Origin: Bacteroidales bacterium
Lineage (GTDB): Bacteria; Bacteroidota; Bacteroidia; Bacteroidales; JAAUTT01
Reading direction: 5' to 3'
DNA: 18,659 nt
Assembly (NCBI GenBank): GCA_012031335.1
Contig: JAAUTT010000010.1
Span: forward strand, 1 to 18,659
Positions 1 through 8,838 of the stretch are shown here, one piece after another (position 1 is the first letter of the stretch; the number at the start of each line of letters is the position of its first letter). Made by a program: the position numbers and the translations under genes. The notes under the pieces are model-generated. The model did not search any database, was not told the origin of the DNA, and saw only the letters and a program-made list of their open reading frames with translations.

Positions 1-266
1 AAAAAGCAGTGTGCATGGTTACAGAAATGCCTGAAGAAATGCTTGACAGTTCCTCGAGACAACAGGAGATAGTGGAAAACCGTCAGATTGCCATGTATCT
101 TTGCCGTGCATATACGCGCAAGTCCTTGAGAGAAATAGGGGTCGAGTTTGGTAATAAAACTCCCGCAACTATAATGCATGCATGTAAAGTAATCAGGAAT
201 CTGGTACAGACCGATAAAAAGTTTAAAGAAAAACTTGAAAAGATAGAAAGCTTCCTGATAAGCTAA
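1..266 (+). CDS. DnaA domain IV-like protein, C-terminal part
   Basis: The reading frame is open to the left edge, so this is probably the end of a longer gene; a GTG at 9 is the first possible start inside the window. The 85 visible residues match DnaA domain IV (the DnaA-box-binding helix-turn-helix): RQQEIVENRQIAMYLC, then SLREIGVEFG, then ATIMHACKVIRNLVQTD and a charged C-terminal helix. In replication initiators the recognition helix carries a conserved Asp-His (family signature RDHTTV). Here the equivalent stretch reads KTPATI, so that pair is missing. This suggests a DnaA-like paralogue or stand-alone DnaA C-terminal-domain protein, not the true initiator, but the missing N-terminal part prevents a decision. 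The frame is intact up to its stop codon. Confidence 0.7.
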   Translation, partial: KAVCMVTEMPEEMLDSSSRQQEIVENRQIAMYLCRAYTRKSLREIGVEFGNKTPATIMHACKVIRNLVQTDKKFKEKLEKIESFLIS

Positions 267-395
267 AACAACCACCGGAGGGTGTTCGTGTAATTTTCCG
301 GGACTATAACTTAAATTATATTTCAAAAAATTGCAATATTATCCAAATCCAACTTCTGTGCTAAATGGTTAATGTAGTATAGCGTTAACCGAAAT

Positions 396-1676
396 ATGAG
401 AAAAATGGAAAATAAGAAGATACCGAATGAGAAAGCTTTGGACAGCACCATTGCACTCTTAAATGATGGTTATAATTTTATTCGGAAACATTGTGAGGAA
501 CATAAGTCGGATCTGTTTAAGACCCGACTCATGGGAAAACCTGTAATTTGCATGACCGGCAGGGAAGCTGCTGAGATTTTTATGATAACTCAAAGTTTAT
601 TCGCAGGGGAGCTACCCCAAAGCGAATTCAAAATACCCTTTTTGGCGAAAAAGGAGTTCAAAACATTAGACGATGAAGCGCATCTGTCCCGGAAAGATAT
701 GTTTATGTCGTTAATGAACCCTTCCCAACTTAATAGATTTTCGCAATTAATATATGATCAATGGAACGAAACATCACCACGTTGGGAATACCAGGATCAG
801 ATAATTTTGCTTGAAGAATCGCAGGAAATTATGTGCCGGGTAGCTTGTAAATGGGCTGGAGTGCCTGTTTACGAGAATGAAGTCCACCAGCGGAGTTTTG
901 AATTTGGGGCAATGGTAGATGCTTTTGGAGCTGCCGGAACCAGGCACCGCAAAGGAAAGATAGCACGGGAGAGTACCGAAAAGTGGATCAGAAAAATTGT
1001 AACCCAGACCAGAGAAGGGAAAATTCAAGTTCCTCCGGGAACCGCAGCCCATGTTTTTTCCCTTGAATTGCATAGTGGGAAACTTCTCGATCCTAAAATT
1101 GCTTCGGTCGAAATCATTAATATTTTACGCCCCATTGTTGCAGTTGGTACTTATATAGCATTTGCGGCTCTTGCACTTCATCATTACCCCGCATGTAAAA
1201 AGCGTATTCAGGATGATGACGACCAGTTTGCCGAATGGTTTGCACAGGAGGTAAGACGTTATTATCCTTTTACTCCGTTTGTGGGAGCCAGAGTACGAAC
1301 TGGTTTTGAATGGAACGGATTTAAATTTCCTGCAAAAAGACTGGTACTTCTGGATGTTTATGGGATAAATCACGATTCGCATTTATGGGAAAAACCTGAA
1401 GATTTTATTCCTGAAAGATTCGAAAACCGGAAAACCGATCCCTTTAATTTTATACCACAGGGAGGTGGAGATCATTATACAGGTCACCGTTGTGCAGGAG
1501 AATGGATCACAATTATTGCCATTACCGAAGCGGTTAAATTCCTTTCAAGGAACTTGCAGTATGAGGTTCCGGAACAGGATCTCAGAGTGGATCTGACACG
1601 AATGCCTACAGCTCCACAGAGTCATTTTATTATAAGCAAAGTGCTTGTTAAGGAGCGGGTGGGAGAGCTCGCATAA
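396..1676 (+). CDS. CYP152-family cytochrome P450 (fatty-acid peroxygenase)
   Basis: This soluble P450 should use hydrogen peroxide directly to hydroxylate, or possibly decarboxylate, fatty acids (EC 1.11.2.4 type), without redox partners. From memory it aligns almost end to end with Bacillus P450 BSbeta: IPNEKALDS near the N-terminus, CRVACKWAGVP (~147-157), MVDAFGAAG (~173-181), the I-helix Arg245-Pro246 that replaces the usual acid-Thr pair and binds the substrate carboxylate, ExxR at 285-288, and the haem loop FIPQGGGDHYTGHRC with Cys366. The second Met (position 405) aligns with the family N-terminus and is the likelier start. The residue equivalent to Gln85 of BSbeta or His85 of OleT appears to be Lys89, which may alter the hydroxylation/decarboxylation outcome. 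The length (426) is normal. A baeRF3-like gene follows after 24 nt, probably in the same operon. Confidence 0.95.
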   Translation: MRKMENKKIPNEKALDSTIALLNDGYNFIRKHCEEHKSDLFKTRLMGKPVICMTGREAAEIFMITQSLFAGELPQSEFKIPFLAKKEFKTLDDEAHLSRKDMFMSLMNPSQLNRFSQLIYDQWNETSPRWEYQDQIILLEESQEIMCRVACKWAGVPVYENEVHQRSFEFGAMVDAFGAAGTRHRKGKIARESTEKWIRKIVTQTREGKIQVPPGTAAHVFSLELHSGKLLDPKIASVEIINILRPIVAVGTYIAFAALALHHYPACKKRIQDDDDQFAEWFAQEVRRYYPFTPFVGARVRTGFEWNGFKFPAKRLVLLDVYGINHDSHLWEKPEDFIPERFENRKTDPFNFIPQGGGDHYTGHRCAGEWITIIAITEAVKFLSRNLQYEVPEQDLRVDLTRMPTAPQSHFIISKVLVKERVGELA

Positions 1677-1700
1677 TTTAATCATTTAACTACCTGAATT

Positions 1701-2776
1701 ATGAAAGAAGTTTTGGATAAATTAATCAAAAGTGAAGAGGAGTGCTGTGTATCTGTTATATTGAATACACACCGCACTAAGCCCGATATACAAAAGGACG
1801 CCATATTGCTTAAAAATCTTTTAGCTGAAGCTGAGCAAAAATTATATGAGGAATACGACAAGCGCCAGGCTCAGGAAATTGCATCAAGGTTGAGAATGCT
1901 GGCCGAAAGTGTCGATCATAGTCAAAATCAGGATAGTTTACTACTATTTGTGAACCGACATATAGCTGAGCTTGTTAGGCTTCCGGTTGAAGTTGAAGAC
2001 CGTGTGGTGATTGCAGAATCTTTTGCAACTCGTGACCTGGTTAGAGCATTGCATTTGCAAAAATCGTATTTTATACTTGTGATTAGCCGCGATAAAGCAC
2101 GACTTATCGAAGCTTATAATAATCAATTAGTGCGTGAGATTGATGATCCCTTCCCCATCGAAAATACCGAACTCTATCTTACAAGTGAAAATGACCTTTC
2201 CATGTCAAAACAAAAAGATCTGATGAAGGAGGAGTTTTTTAACAGGGTGGACAAGGTGATGCAGAATATTGTAAAGGATAAACAGATGCCTTTGGTTATA
2301 TGTACCGAGGAGCGTAATTTTTTTCATTATACAAAAATTTGCCGATTATAAAAGAATGGATAATTGGGCATCTCAATCAAAACCGTTTAGGCGAAAAGGC
2401 CGGTAGAATTGTACAGGAGGCTTGGCCAGTGGTGCTCCAATATTTAAATGAGCAGATAAACAATAGAATTGCAGAGCTTAAAAAAGCTGTAAACTACGGC
2501 AATTTTCTTAGTGATACTGGTGAGATCTGGCGAGCTGTAAATGAAGGTCGGGGACAAACTCTTTTTGTCAGGAATGGCTATTATCAGCCTGTCCGGATAA
2601 CGGAAGATACAGTTGAAGTATTGGATAATCCCGGAAATTTCACAATGGATGTTATTGGATATGATATCATTGAAAAAATGGTTGAGATAAACATAAAAAA
2701 TGGTGGAGATGTTATTTTTTTGGCGGATGAGGATCTTGCAGATTTCCAGGGATTAGCATTGGTAACCCGATACTGA
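1701..2776 (+). CDS. baeRF3-type release-factor-like protein (frameshifted)
   Basis: This gene is read in two pieces, 1701-2351 and roughly 2336-2776, together about 361 residues, which fits a full-length bacterial archaeo-eukaryotic release factor family 3 protein (eRF1 domain 2/3-like, linked to ribosome rescue or hibernation). Piece one opens with a short helical region and VSVILNTHRTKPDIQKD. It continues into a beta-rich section (LLLFVNRHIAELVRLP, YFILVISRDKARLIEAYNN). Piece two begins near LPIIKEWIIGHLNQNR and ends in GDVIFLADEDLADFQGLALVTRY. Adding one base in the T/A runs at 2318-2340 joins them as ...FHYTKILPIIKEW.... The run TTTTTTT at 2318-2324 is also formally a -1 slippery heptamer in the right phase. 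The family assignment is from sequence style; its exact cellular role here is inference. Confidence 0.72.
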
Positions 2777-3186
2777 TTTAATTAATTACCTCCTTTATTT
2801 TTGAGGAATACTCAGAAAAAGTATAATGAAATGTCCATGTTCGAAAAAATCCCAATCATTATGAACAATTCATCATGAATATTTGCTGCCATCCCAGGCA
2901 GGTCCCATATGACCTTTACCTATTAATTTTTTTAAACATGAAACAATAAAAAAGTATTTGAACAGCGGATGCTTGATATAATTAGTCCATCTAAGAAAAT
3001 GACTCTTTTTTTAAAGCCCCCTCATCTTGCTTGGATTAATTCTAAATAAGGCGAGTCCTAAAATTACAATTTCTTATCCGGCAGTCTTAAAAATAGGCTT
3101 TCTAACCCAAAAAGGGCCATTTCCCTTGCTATAAAGGCATACCTTTCCCATAAACGAGGGTTCTTTGACATGGTTTTTATTAGATA
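2777..3186. other. Gene-free spacer between the P450 operon and the IS
   Basis: No convincing coding sequence is visible in these 410 bases on either strand, nor any RNA gene. The right part (roughly 3000-3186) probably contains the left non-coding end of the insertion sequence. A short stem CCTC...GAGG (about 2791-2807) just after the preceding gene is too weak to call a terminator. Confidence 0.5.
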
Positions 3187-4644
3187 TCAGGCCGCTAATC
3201 TTGGCAGAGCTTCTTTTTGCTTTTGCCTTTCTCGCTCCAGAAGTGCCTTGCCAATTTTTTTTAAATTATAAGCACTAATTGCAAGGCCGATATAACGTTT
3301 GAAGTGGCGGTAACCTTTATCCGGGCATCTGTCCAAGCCCCTATTTTCCAATTCGTTGATATTGGATTCTACTGCACTGTGCTTATTTTTTAAGCGCCTA
3401 AAAATACGGGATTTTTCCTCTTGTTCTTCGTCCTGGTTGCGCTTGCCAAGCTTAGGAATGACCACAGTGGGCACCTCTAGCTTTAATATGTTTTTGTTGT
3501 CCCTGCCCCAAAAACCTTTGTCAAAACTCCATGAACTTACCTTCTTGTTGGCCAGCACCCTGTCTGCTAACTTAATAACAATATCCCTGTCCTGTTCGTT
3601 CTCCATTATTTGATAATCAACTATCAAATTAAACTGATCGGTGGTGATGGCCAACTTCTTGCCAAGTTCAACGTTGGGGTGTAACTTTCCTTTTTTGACC
3701 ATCTCGGTGTATTCTTCAAAAACCGAGAACATCTTTTCTTCATGTGGTATAGTTTCACCCTTGAGCAATCGCCGCTCTACCAGGGTTATATGCTTGTGAG
3801 CCAACTTCATAAAATGCTCCAAGGTGAGATGGCCCGCCAAATCTGCCATATCATTCATTGCAAGGGATGGTAAGGTCTTGGCTAATTTGTCCATTAATAA
3901 CCTTGCTTTTGAAAGGTAATTGCTTGCTGCTCCTTTAATGCGCTTGTCTTTGTCCTTTCCGCCGGAACCGCATGTTTTTCCAAGTTCGCGCATATATCCT
4001 TTTGTTTCGGAGCGCCAGTTTTTAATTTTGCGCCAGCCCTCTATTTCTCCATATTTTTCCCGGAAGTTTTCTAACGTGTCGAGACATTTTCGGATGCAGT
4101 CCCACAGCAAGTTGTAGTCGGTGGGGAAATGGACATTGCTCTCAACCACAAAGCTGTCGGTCTTTAAGCGCAATGGTGCCTCCTCTTTTTTTTTAAACAC
4201 GTTGTGGCCAAAAGCAAGGATAACCTCGTTTAATTGCTTTACCGTTTCATCATCCAAAAGGGATACGTTATCGTAAATATTTTGGTATTCAAACTCAATC
4301 CGCTCATAGCCAAATTCCCGTTCCACCCCAATTACATGGCGCAGGGAATAATGATTATTGACCAAGCTTTGCAATTCTTCGTAGCTGATATTCAAACACA
4401 AACGAACTTGAGAGAGGACGAAGATTGTCCACAAGTTCATTCCTTCTCTTCCCTTTTTAAGCTTCTTTGAAGACAGGACATCTTCTATAATACTGAATAT
4501 CTTATCATTATATTCAGGGGTAATGAATATTAGTTTTAAGGCAACAATCAGTTCAATCAGTGCCCCTTTTTGTTTTAATGAGATCGGGGTTTTATGAATT
4601 GGTTTTTGCCCCAGTACTAAATCGGCTTCGAATCTTTTTCTCAT
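3187..4644 (-). CDS. DDE transposase of an insertion sequence (ISNCY/IS5-like)
   Basis: This is an intact 485-residue transposase. The N-terminal ~150 residues are helical and include LSQVRLCLNISYEELQSLV, typical of IS5/IS1182/ISNCY-like elements. Catalytic candidates are Asp163 in KTDSFVVESNVHFPTDYNLLWD (split as TDSFVVESN, then HFPTDYNLLWD), Asp375 in SFDKGFWGRDN, and Glu426 in HSAVESNINELENRGLDRCP. The C-terminus YIGLAISAYNLKKIGK is also typical. The linker between the first Asp and the second is long and lysine-rich (about 190-330). Unlike most genes in the window it has no frameshift. One explanation is that a multi-copy element receives more reads during assembly. I cannot fix the IS family or its exact ends from sequence alone. 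Confidence 0.88.
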   Translation of the reverse strand: MRKRFEADLVLGQKPIHKTPISLKQKGALIELIVALKLIFITPEYNDKIFSIIEDVLSSKKLKKGREGMNLWTIFVLSQVRLCLNISYEELQSLVNNHYSLRHVIGVEREFGYERIEFEYQNIYDNVSLLDDETVKQLNEVILAFGHNVFKKKEEAPLRLKTDSFVVESNVHFPTDYNLLWDCIRKCLDTLENFREKYGEIEGWRKIKNWRSETKGYMRELGKTCGSGGKDKDKRIKGAASNYLSKARLLMDKLAKTLPSLAMNDMADLAGHLTLEHFMKLAHKHITLVERRLLKGETIPHEEKMFSVFEEYTEMVKKGKLHPNVELGKKLAITTDQFNLIVDYQIMENEQDRDIVIKLADRVLANKKVSSWSFDKGFWGRDNKNILKLEVPTVVIPKLGKRNQDEEQEEKSRIFRRLKNKHSAVESNINELENRGLDRCPDKGYRHFKRYIGLAISAYNLKKIGKALLERERQKQKEALPRLAA

Positions 4645-4709
4645 GGTTGAATCTTTTTTGTGTTACGGGTTCAAATATCACCTTGTAGATGTATTAACCA
4701 TGTGAATAT

Positions 4710-4725
4710 CTGTATTTTAATACAG
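4710..4725. repeat. Perfect palindrome upstream of the transposase
   Basis: CTGTATT and AATACAG form 7-bp arms around two central bases. It lies 66 bp before the transposase start and inside the likely IS right end, so it may be an operator or structural element of the IS. Function unknown. Confidence 0.5.
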
Positions 4726-4792
4726 TTTTCCAAACTTTTTGGCTAAAAGATTCGAAGAAGTTATCAATACTATGTTGTTAAATATTAATATT

Positions 4793-5586
4793 TTAAGCTA
4801 TTTTCTTAGAGACACTAAATAGCATGTCACAATCAAATCTTTGTAATGGCTTTTCCGAATAATATATATTTAATTTCTTTTGGAATGTTCCGTTCTTATC
4901 AAGTGATATTAGTTTCTCCCAAATACCATATTGTTTAAAGGCAATTTCTATATACTCCCAATACTCTTTGTAAGAATGAATAGCATTGTTAGCAAAGGCA
5001 ATCCATTCGTTTGGCTTATATCCAAATCCAATAATTTCCCCTCTCTTTGCACTTTCAATCGTGCAAAAAAGAGTTGAATGCTCAAACAACTTGTCAATTA
5101 AAGATTTATCATCCAAATTATTAGCTATGGCAAATAGTGAAATTAATGTTTGCTTATATTTAAGTTCATAGCTAAGACTGTTAACTAATAATTCATCTTC
5201 TTTTGTAAAGATATAACCTCTTTTAAGCATTTTAATTGCAAGAAAAACTTTGTCGCTTAGAAAAGTATTCTCAAACAGTGAAAATATCAACGTTTTTTCA
5301 TCTATAGACCGTTCATTGAAGTCTAATTCAATTTCTTTACAATCAAATATAAAATCAAGAAAATTATAATGCTCCTTTTTAGCAATTGATAACCAATAGT
5401 GAATTCTTGGCTGTCCATTTTAGGCTCAAAAGCCGATGATTTGTTAAGTACCGATAGCTGAAAATCATCCAGCTCTTCAATTCTTTTTTTTATCAGAATT
5501 GCATTAAACGTTTCACCTGTCCATAACTTCCGTAAATCGTTAATAATTAATTCAATTACTTCATTTGCCCTTTCATTTTTTTTCAT
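4793..5586 (-). CDS. C-terminal part of the DUF6035-like protein, or separate helical protein (frameshifted)
   Basis: Two pieces (5586-5323 and 5290-4793) join into one ~264-residue protein when a base is added near 5405-5410. The bridging frame is fully open and reads RIHYWLSIAKKEHYNFLDFIFDCKE (in parts: RIHYWLSIAKKEHYN, FLDFIFDCKE). The product is mainly alpha-helical, with IIGFGYKPNEWIAFANNAI and YKEYWEYIEIAFKQYG near the C-terminus. It starts with an ATGA overlap with the preceding CoiA-like gene. Adding one A to the run at 5586-5590 would fuse the two frames into a single ~550-residue protein through a continuous charged helix (EEERIQIEK then KKNERANEV). Since one-base losses are common here, I think a single DUF6035-like protein is likelier than two genes. 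No independent function can be assigned. Confidence 0.6.
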
Positions 5587-6450
5587 TTTTCTATTTGAAT
5601 TCGTTCTTCTTCTTCTCTTTGTTCCTCAATTTTCTTCTGTTCTTCTTCTTTAAGCTTTTTATTTCCACCAAAATCATAATAATAAATTTGATAAAATTCT
5701 GTTGAAAATTTGACTTGATCCAAACAAATTGATTTTTCAATCCATTTGGTTTGCATCCTATTATTATAATTTAAAAATGGGACTTTATATGTACAAATAA
5801 GACTAAAGTCCTCATAATCCTCGTCAAACTTGAAGAAATTTTCAAATTCAGTTAAATACTTAATGTCTCTTGCTGTTTGACTTTGGCTATGAATATCAAG
5901 ATTGTCAAGAATCCAAATGAGATACATTCTATTCCGCTTATAAAAATCATACCGATTTAAAATATATCTGAGAGACAAATCCGATAATTGTATTTCAAAA
6001 ACTAGCTCTTTATCTAAAAACTTGCAATACACGTCTGGTTTACGCTTCTGATCTCCATCAAAAATAAATTTATCATCAATTGCAATCGAGGCTACACCTT
6101 CAATTCGAGATAAGGCCTTAGCTATTTTATTTTTTAATTCTTTGTGCCTTGGGCTTTCTTTTGACTTATAAATTGAATACAATTTTTCAGATTCCTCTGG
6201 CGACAAATTTGAATCCTTTAGCAAACAAGGTTTTGCATGAGGAGCATGTTTAAAATGCAATCTATCATATTTACTAGTTGAAACATTCAGTTTTTGTTCA
6301 CACTCACAACAAAATAATTCAATTTCATTTTTATGAAACTTTTTGCGTATTTTAAAACCATCTTTTAACTTCATCAAATACATCGTCTGCTTTAATGATT
6401 TCACCTGATATTTTATCAAATGCTTCTTTTATACTTCTTTCGTAACTCAT
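5583..6450 (-). CDS. CoiA/DUF6035-like nuclease protein, N-terminal part (frameshifted start)
   Basis: This protein resembles competence CoiA-like/DUF6035 proteins. A Cys/His cluster comes first (FCCECEQKLNVST, then LHFKHAPHAKPCLLKD), probably a zinc-binding ribbon. A restriction-endonuclease-like core follows (RKPDVYCKFLDKELVFEIQLS), in which Asp and Glu-x-Gln would be the catalytic set, then RYILNRYDFYKRNRMYLIWIL. The start is better placed at 6450 (MSYERSIKEAFDKISGEII...) than at 6419. The opening frame meets a stop at TAA unless one A is removed from the run at 6363-6366, after which it joins VKDGFKIRKKFH smoothly. The C-terminus is a Glu/Lys-rich helix that runs into the overlapping 4793-5586 frame. 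CoiA proteins process DNA during transformation; the function of this branch is not established. Confidence 0.65.
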
Positions 6451-6538
6451 TTGTAGGAGTGAAGTTTAATTTTAAGTAAGAAAGAAATGTGTGGCGTGTA
6501 TGTTTGGGTCTTTACCAATCCTTTGTGAGCGATTGTAA

Positions 6539-6886
6539 TTACTTGAAAATATTAATATGACTATCTTTAGGAAAGGTTCCATGATCAATAATTTGAACAG
6601 AAGTACCCGTGGTATATAAATCATAATGATGACAAATACATCGTAACCCTTCTCGAAACGCAATAACACTTACCGGATAGCCCTCAAAACCTACTTGGAT
6701 TTCTCTTGACAATACATCCCCTTTTCTTGCTGATTTCGATTCATTGGGGTAGTTACAACTAAAAGACCAAGCAGATAAATAGTCCCTAATTTTTTTAGAA
6801 ACCTCCAGACATGTCTGATGTTCCGTAGATTTTATGCAAACGGAAAAATGGAAGCTAACAATACCATTGAAATAGATGTTTGTCAT
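6539..6886 (-). CDS. Hypothetical protein, 115 residues
   Basis: The start is set at 6886 (MTNIYFNGIVSFHFSVCIKS), since the longer frame from 6916 begins inside the likely promoter region. I do not recognise the family. The protein looks alpha/beta with an Arg/Lys/Ser-rich middle (NESKSARKGDVLSREIQVGFEGYPVSVIAFREGLRC) (split after VLSREI for reading) and an all-soluble composition. It sits between the large nuclease-like gene and the CoiA-like gene, same strand, and has its own candidate -7 box, so it may be expressed separately. The frame is intact. Confidence 0.55.
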   Translation of the reverse strand: MTNIYFNGIVSFHFSVCIKSTEHQTCLEVSKKIRDYLSAWSFSCNYPNESKSARKGDVLSREIQVGFEGYPVSVIAFREGLRCICHHYDLYTTGTSVQIIDHGTFPKDSHINIFK

Positions 6887-6913
6887 ATTTGATTCTTTTC
6901 TTTTTTGTAGTGA

Positions 6914-6921
6914 CAAAATTA
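6914..6921 (-). promoter_or_regulatory. Candidate -7 box for the 115-residue protein gene
   Basis: On the minus strand this reads TAATTTTG, matching the Bacteroidota TAnnTTTG consensus. It lies 28 bases before the ATG at 6886. No clear TTTG -33 element is present at the usual distance. Confidence 0.4.
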
Positions 6922-6962
6922 AATACTTACAGGTTTATAATATATTCCAATGATCTGAAATC

Positions 6963-8673
6963 TTACCAAAAGATGTACTTTCCACTTTTCTTCTCTGTTA
7001 GAAGTTTTTCCCTATCAAAGCCCATTCCTTTGTTGTACTGTTGGTCAAATATGGCAGGTAAATCCGGAGTGGTGATAATCTTTTCTGTCGTTTCAACCTT
7101 TTGTTCTGTAATTATTCCTTTTAAATAACCGCCACAAACTTCAAGTTCATCCGAACAAATAAGTTTTCCATGTAATTTTTCCCTGATTAATAGATAATTA
7201 ATAAAGTCTTGAGGTCGTTTATTCTTACTTAACAAGGTAAGAATGAATACTTCCAAATCATCAAACTTAATTACCCAAGGATATACATCGTCCTCTTCAA
7301 CTTCCAAAAGAGTAGAAAGATCATTTTGTATTTGGCCGAAAGAATTGATATTGACAATAATTGAAAAATCATTTTCTTCAAATTTTATTGTATCAATTTC
7401 TTCAATCAGATTTCCATCTTTATCTTCAATCCGTAGAGGAATTTGGTCAATGAATTTCTGTTCAACTCTTTTTGTTTGTGTGTACCCATATCCTATGCAC
7501 GCATTGAAATCATCCTTATTCTAATGAATGCCCTGTTTGGGTCACGCAATGGTTCTCGCAAATTGTAACCTTTAGCTTCGATTATGAATGCGTAGTTTTC
7601 CATAAAAAAGAATATCTTGTTCGCAACCATCTACAAAGTATCCTTCAAACCATTTATAATCTTTTTTGAAAAATTTCTTGAAAAGATTTACAATTCTACT
7701 TTCAAGCAGTTTTCCTTTACTCTTAATTAACTTATCTTTTGAATTGGAATTTTTGGAGCAAACCTTTTCAAGCAAATCGTCAATAGCATGAATGACCTGT
7801 TTGATTTCGAAAACTTGAAAAAAACCATCCCCAATGTCTATAATAGGATATTCATAAAGTGGGTTTCCTGGTCTTGTAGAGGTATAGTAGAGAAAATCTA
7901 CTTAATTTTTCTTTTACAAGACAACTGTTTTAATATTAAGTTTATTTTCTCAATTGGTAAGTCATCCGTAACCAAATCTTCTGGTTTGAACCTATTAATA
8001 ATACCTTGGTCAGCCATGAAGGTATACAAAGCTTGTCTTTTCTCACCAAAAGCCTTTATTTCATCAGGAACTCCATCTGCAACACCTATGTTAATTTTTG
8101 TATAGGTCAACCACTCATCTCGAAACAAATCTTTTCTAGTTCCAAATCCTTGAAATTTTAGTTGAACCAAATCGTCAAGAACATTATAAAAAAGAATGAA
8201 CTCATTTGTTTTTACTCCTATTTCAGCTTCAATTATGTCGTCTAACTGAGTAAAAAGGTCTCTAACCCAATTTATGGTTTGTTCCTCATAGTTTAATGGC
8301 CCCTGATTAAAGTAAGAAAGAAAAGAAGGCATAGCAACTGACCTAACTTTCTTCCATTCATCATCAATCTCTTCATCTGGTTTAGGAAAAAAAGTTTATC
8401 GTATTCTCCCTCTATTTCGTTTAAGAGTCCAACTATTTTCTCCCAACTCTGACTAGAATATTGAATTTCAATTCCGTTTGTTGTATCGGAAGAGACAAGC
8501 AGACCTCCAAGGAAATATAATTGTCTTAATGGTGAAGATAATTTTCCCAATTGGTCTTGAGCTGACCCATTTGCAATACTATCCATTAAACCTGATAGAC
8601 TACCAAGAAACCATTGAGTATCAAATTCTGATACAAATTCTTTTAATTCCTTGGATTTTGCTTCTAAACTCAT
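6963..8673 (-). CDS. Large PD-(D/E)XK-like nuclease domain protein (five frameshifts)
   Basis: Six open segments on the minus strand chain into one ~570-residue protein starting MSLEAKSKELKEFV at 8673. Corrections are needed at the A run 8387-8393, near 7920-7924, near 7873-7877, at the A run 7604-7609, and near 7515. The N-terminal ~300 residues are helical and unrecognised. At about residues 325-370 comes a classic restriction-fold order: helix with Glu (GKLLESRIVNLFKKFF), strand (WFEGYFVDGCEQDILF, Asp encoded at 7614-7616), and strand with Glu-x-Lys (AFIIEAKGYN, encoded near 7571-7579). About 200 further residues follow (TQTKRVEQKFIDQIPLRIED, VYPWVIKFDDLEVFILTLL). The continuity of every segment across breaks supports one gene. 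Biological role is unknown; host defence or DNA repair would fit the nuclease core, but this is inference. Confidence 0.65.
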
Positions 8674-8706
8674 CTGTAATTGTTTTTTTGCAGGATACAC
8701 AATTAT

Positions 8707-8738
8707 CAAATCTATCAAGTTTATATTTCAATCACAAA
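8707..8738 (-). promoter_or_regulatory. Promoter of the large nuclease-like gene
   Basis: On the minus strand TTTG (8735-8738) is followed after exactly 20 bases by TAGATTTG (8707-8714), a full match to the Bacteroidota -33/-7 promoter. The start codon at 8673 is 34 bases downstream, giving a short leader. It supports the choice of 8673 as gene start, since the longer frame to 8718 would begin within the promoter. Confidence 0.65.
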
Positions 8739-8786
8739 TTAAAGACTAATAATACACAACATTCACTCTTTCAACTAAATTTTTCT

Positions 8787-8794
8787 TACCTTTG
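8787..8794 (+). promoter_or_regulatory. Candidate -7 box of the toxin-antitoxin-like module
   Basis: TACCTTTG matches TAnnTTTG and lies 45 bases before the ATG at 8839. A -33 element is poor (TTCA at 8762-8765). It is back to back with the minus-strand promoter at 8707-8738, so the 165-base gap is a divergent control region. Confidence 0.45.
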
Positions 8795-8838
8795 TAAAAG
8801 AATCAAAAACAACAATACCACATCAAAAGGTATTCACA

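Larger units (their letters stand above)
3098..4745 (-). mobile_element. Insertion sequence carrying the transposase; ends uncertain
   Basis: An intact transposase with short non-coding flanks implies a whole IS. Possible imperfect terminal repeats are CTTTCTAACCCAAAAAG (near 3098-3115) on the left and CTTTTTGGCTAAAAG on the right (near 4735-4748), whose reverse complement reads CTTTTAGCCAAAAAG. They lie about 75 and 95 bases outside the transposase gene, a reasonable symmetry. The match is imperfect and no target duplication was confirmed, so the boundaries are a guess. Confidence 0.35.

Noticed and set aside
267..300. Small hairpin (AAC-C-ACC...GGTGTT) after the DnaA-like gene as a terminator
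   Set aside because: Stem is short with a bulge and there is no T tract directly after it.
4660..4666. GTGTTAC, an inverted NikR-like half-site before the transposase
   Set aside because: No second half-site 21 bp away on either side, so it is probably chance.
3098..4748. Terminal inverted repeats of the IS
   Set aside because: The best pair (CTTTCTAACCCAAAAAG versus CTTTTAGCCAAAAAG) needs gaps and has no confirmed target duplication; used only as an uncertain boundary.
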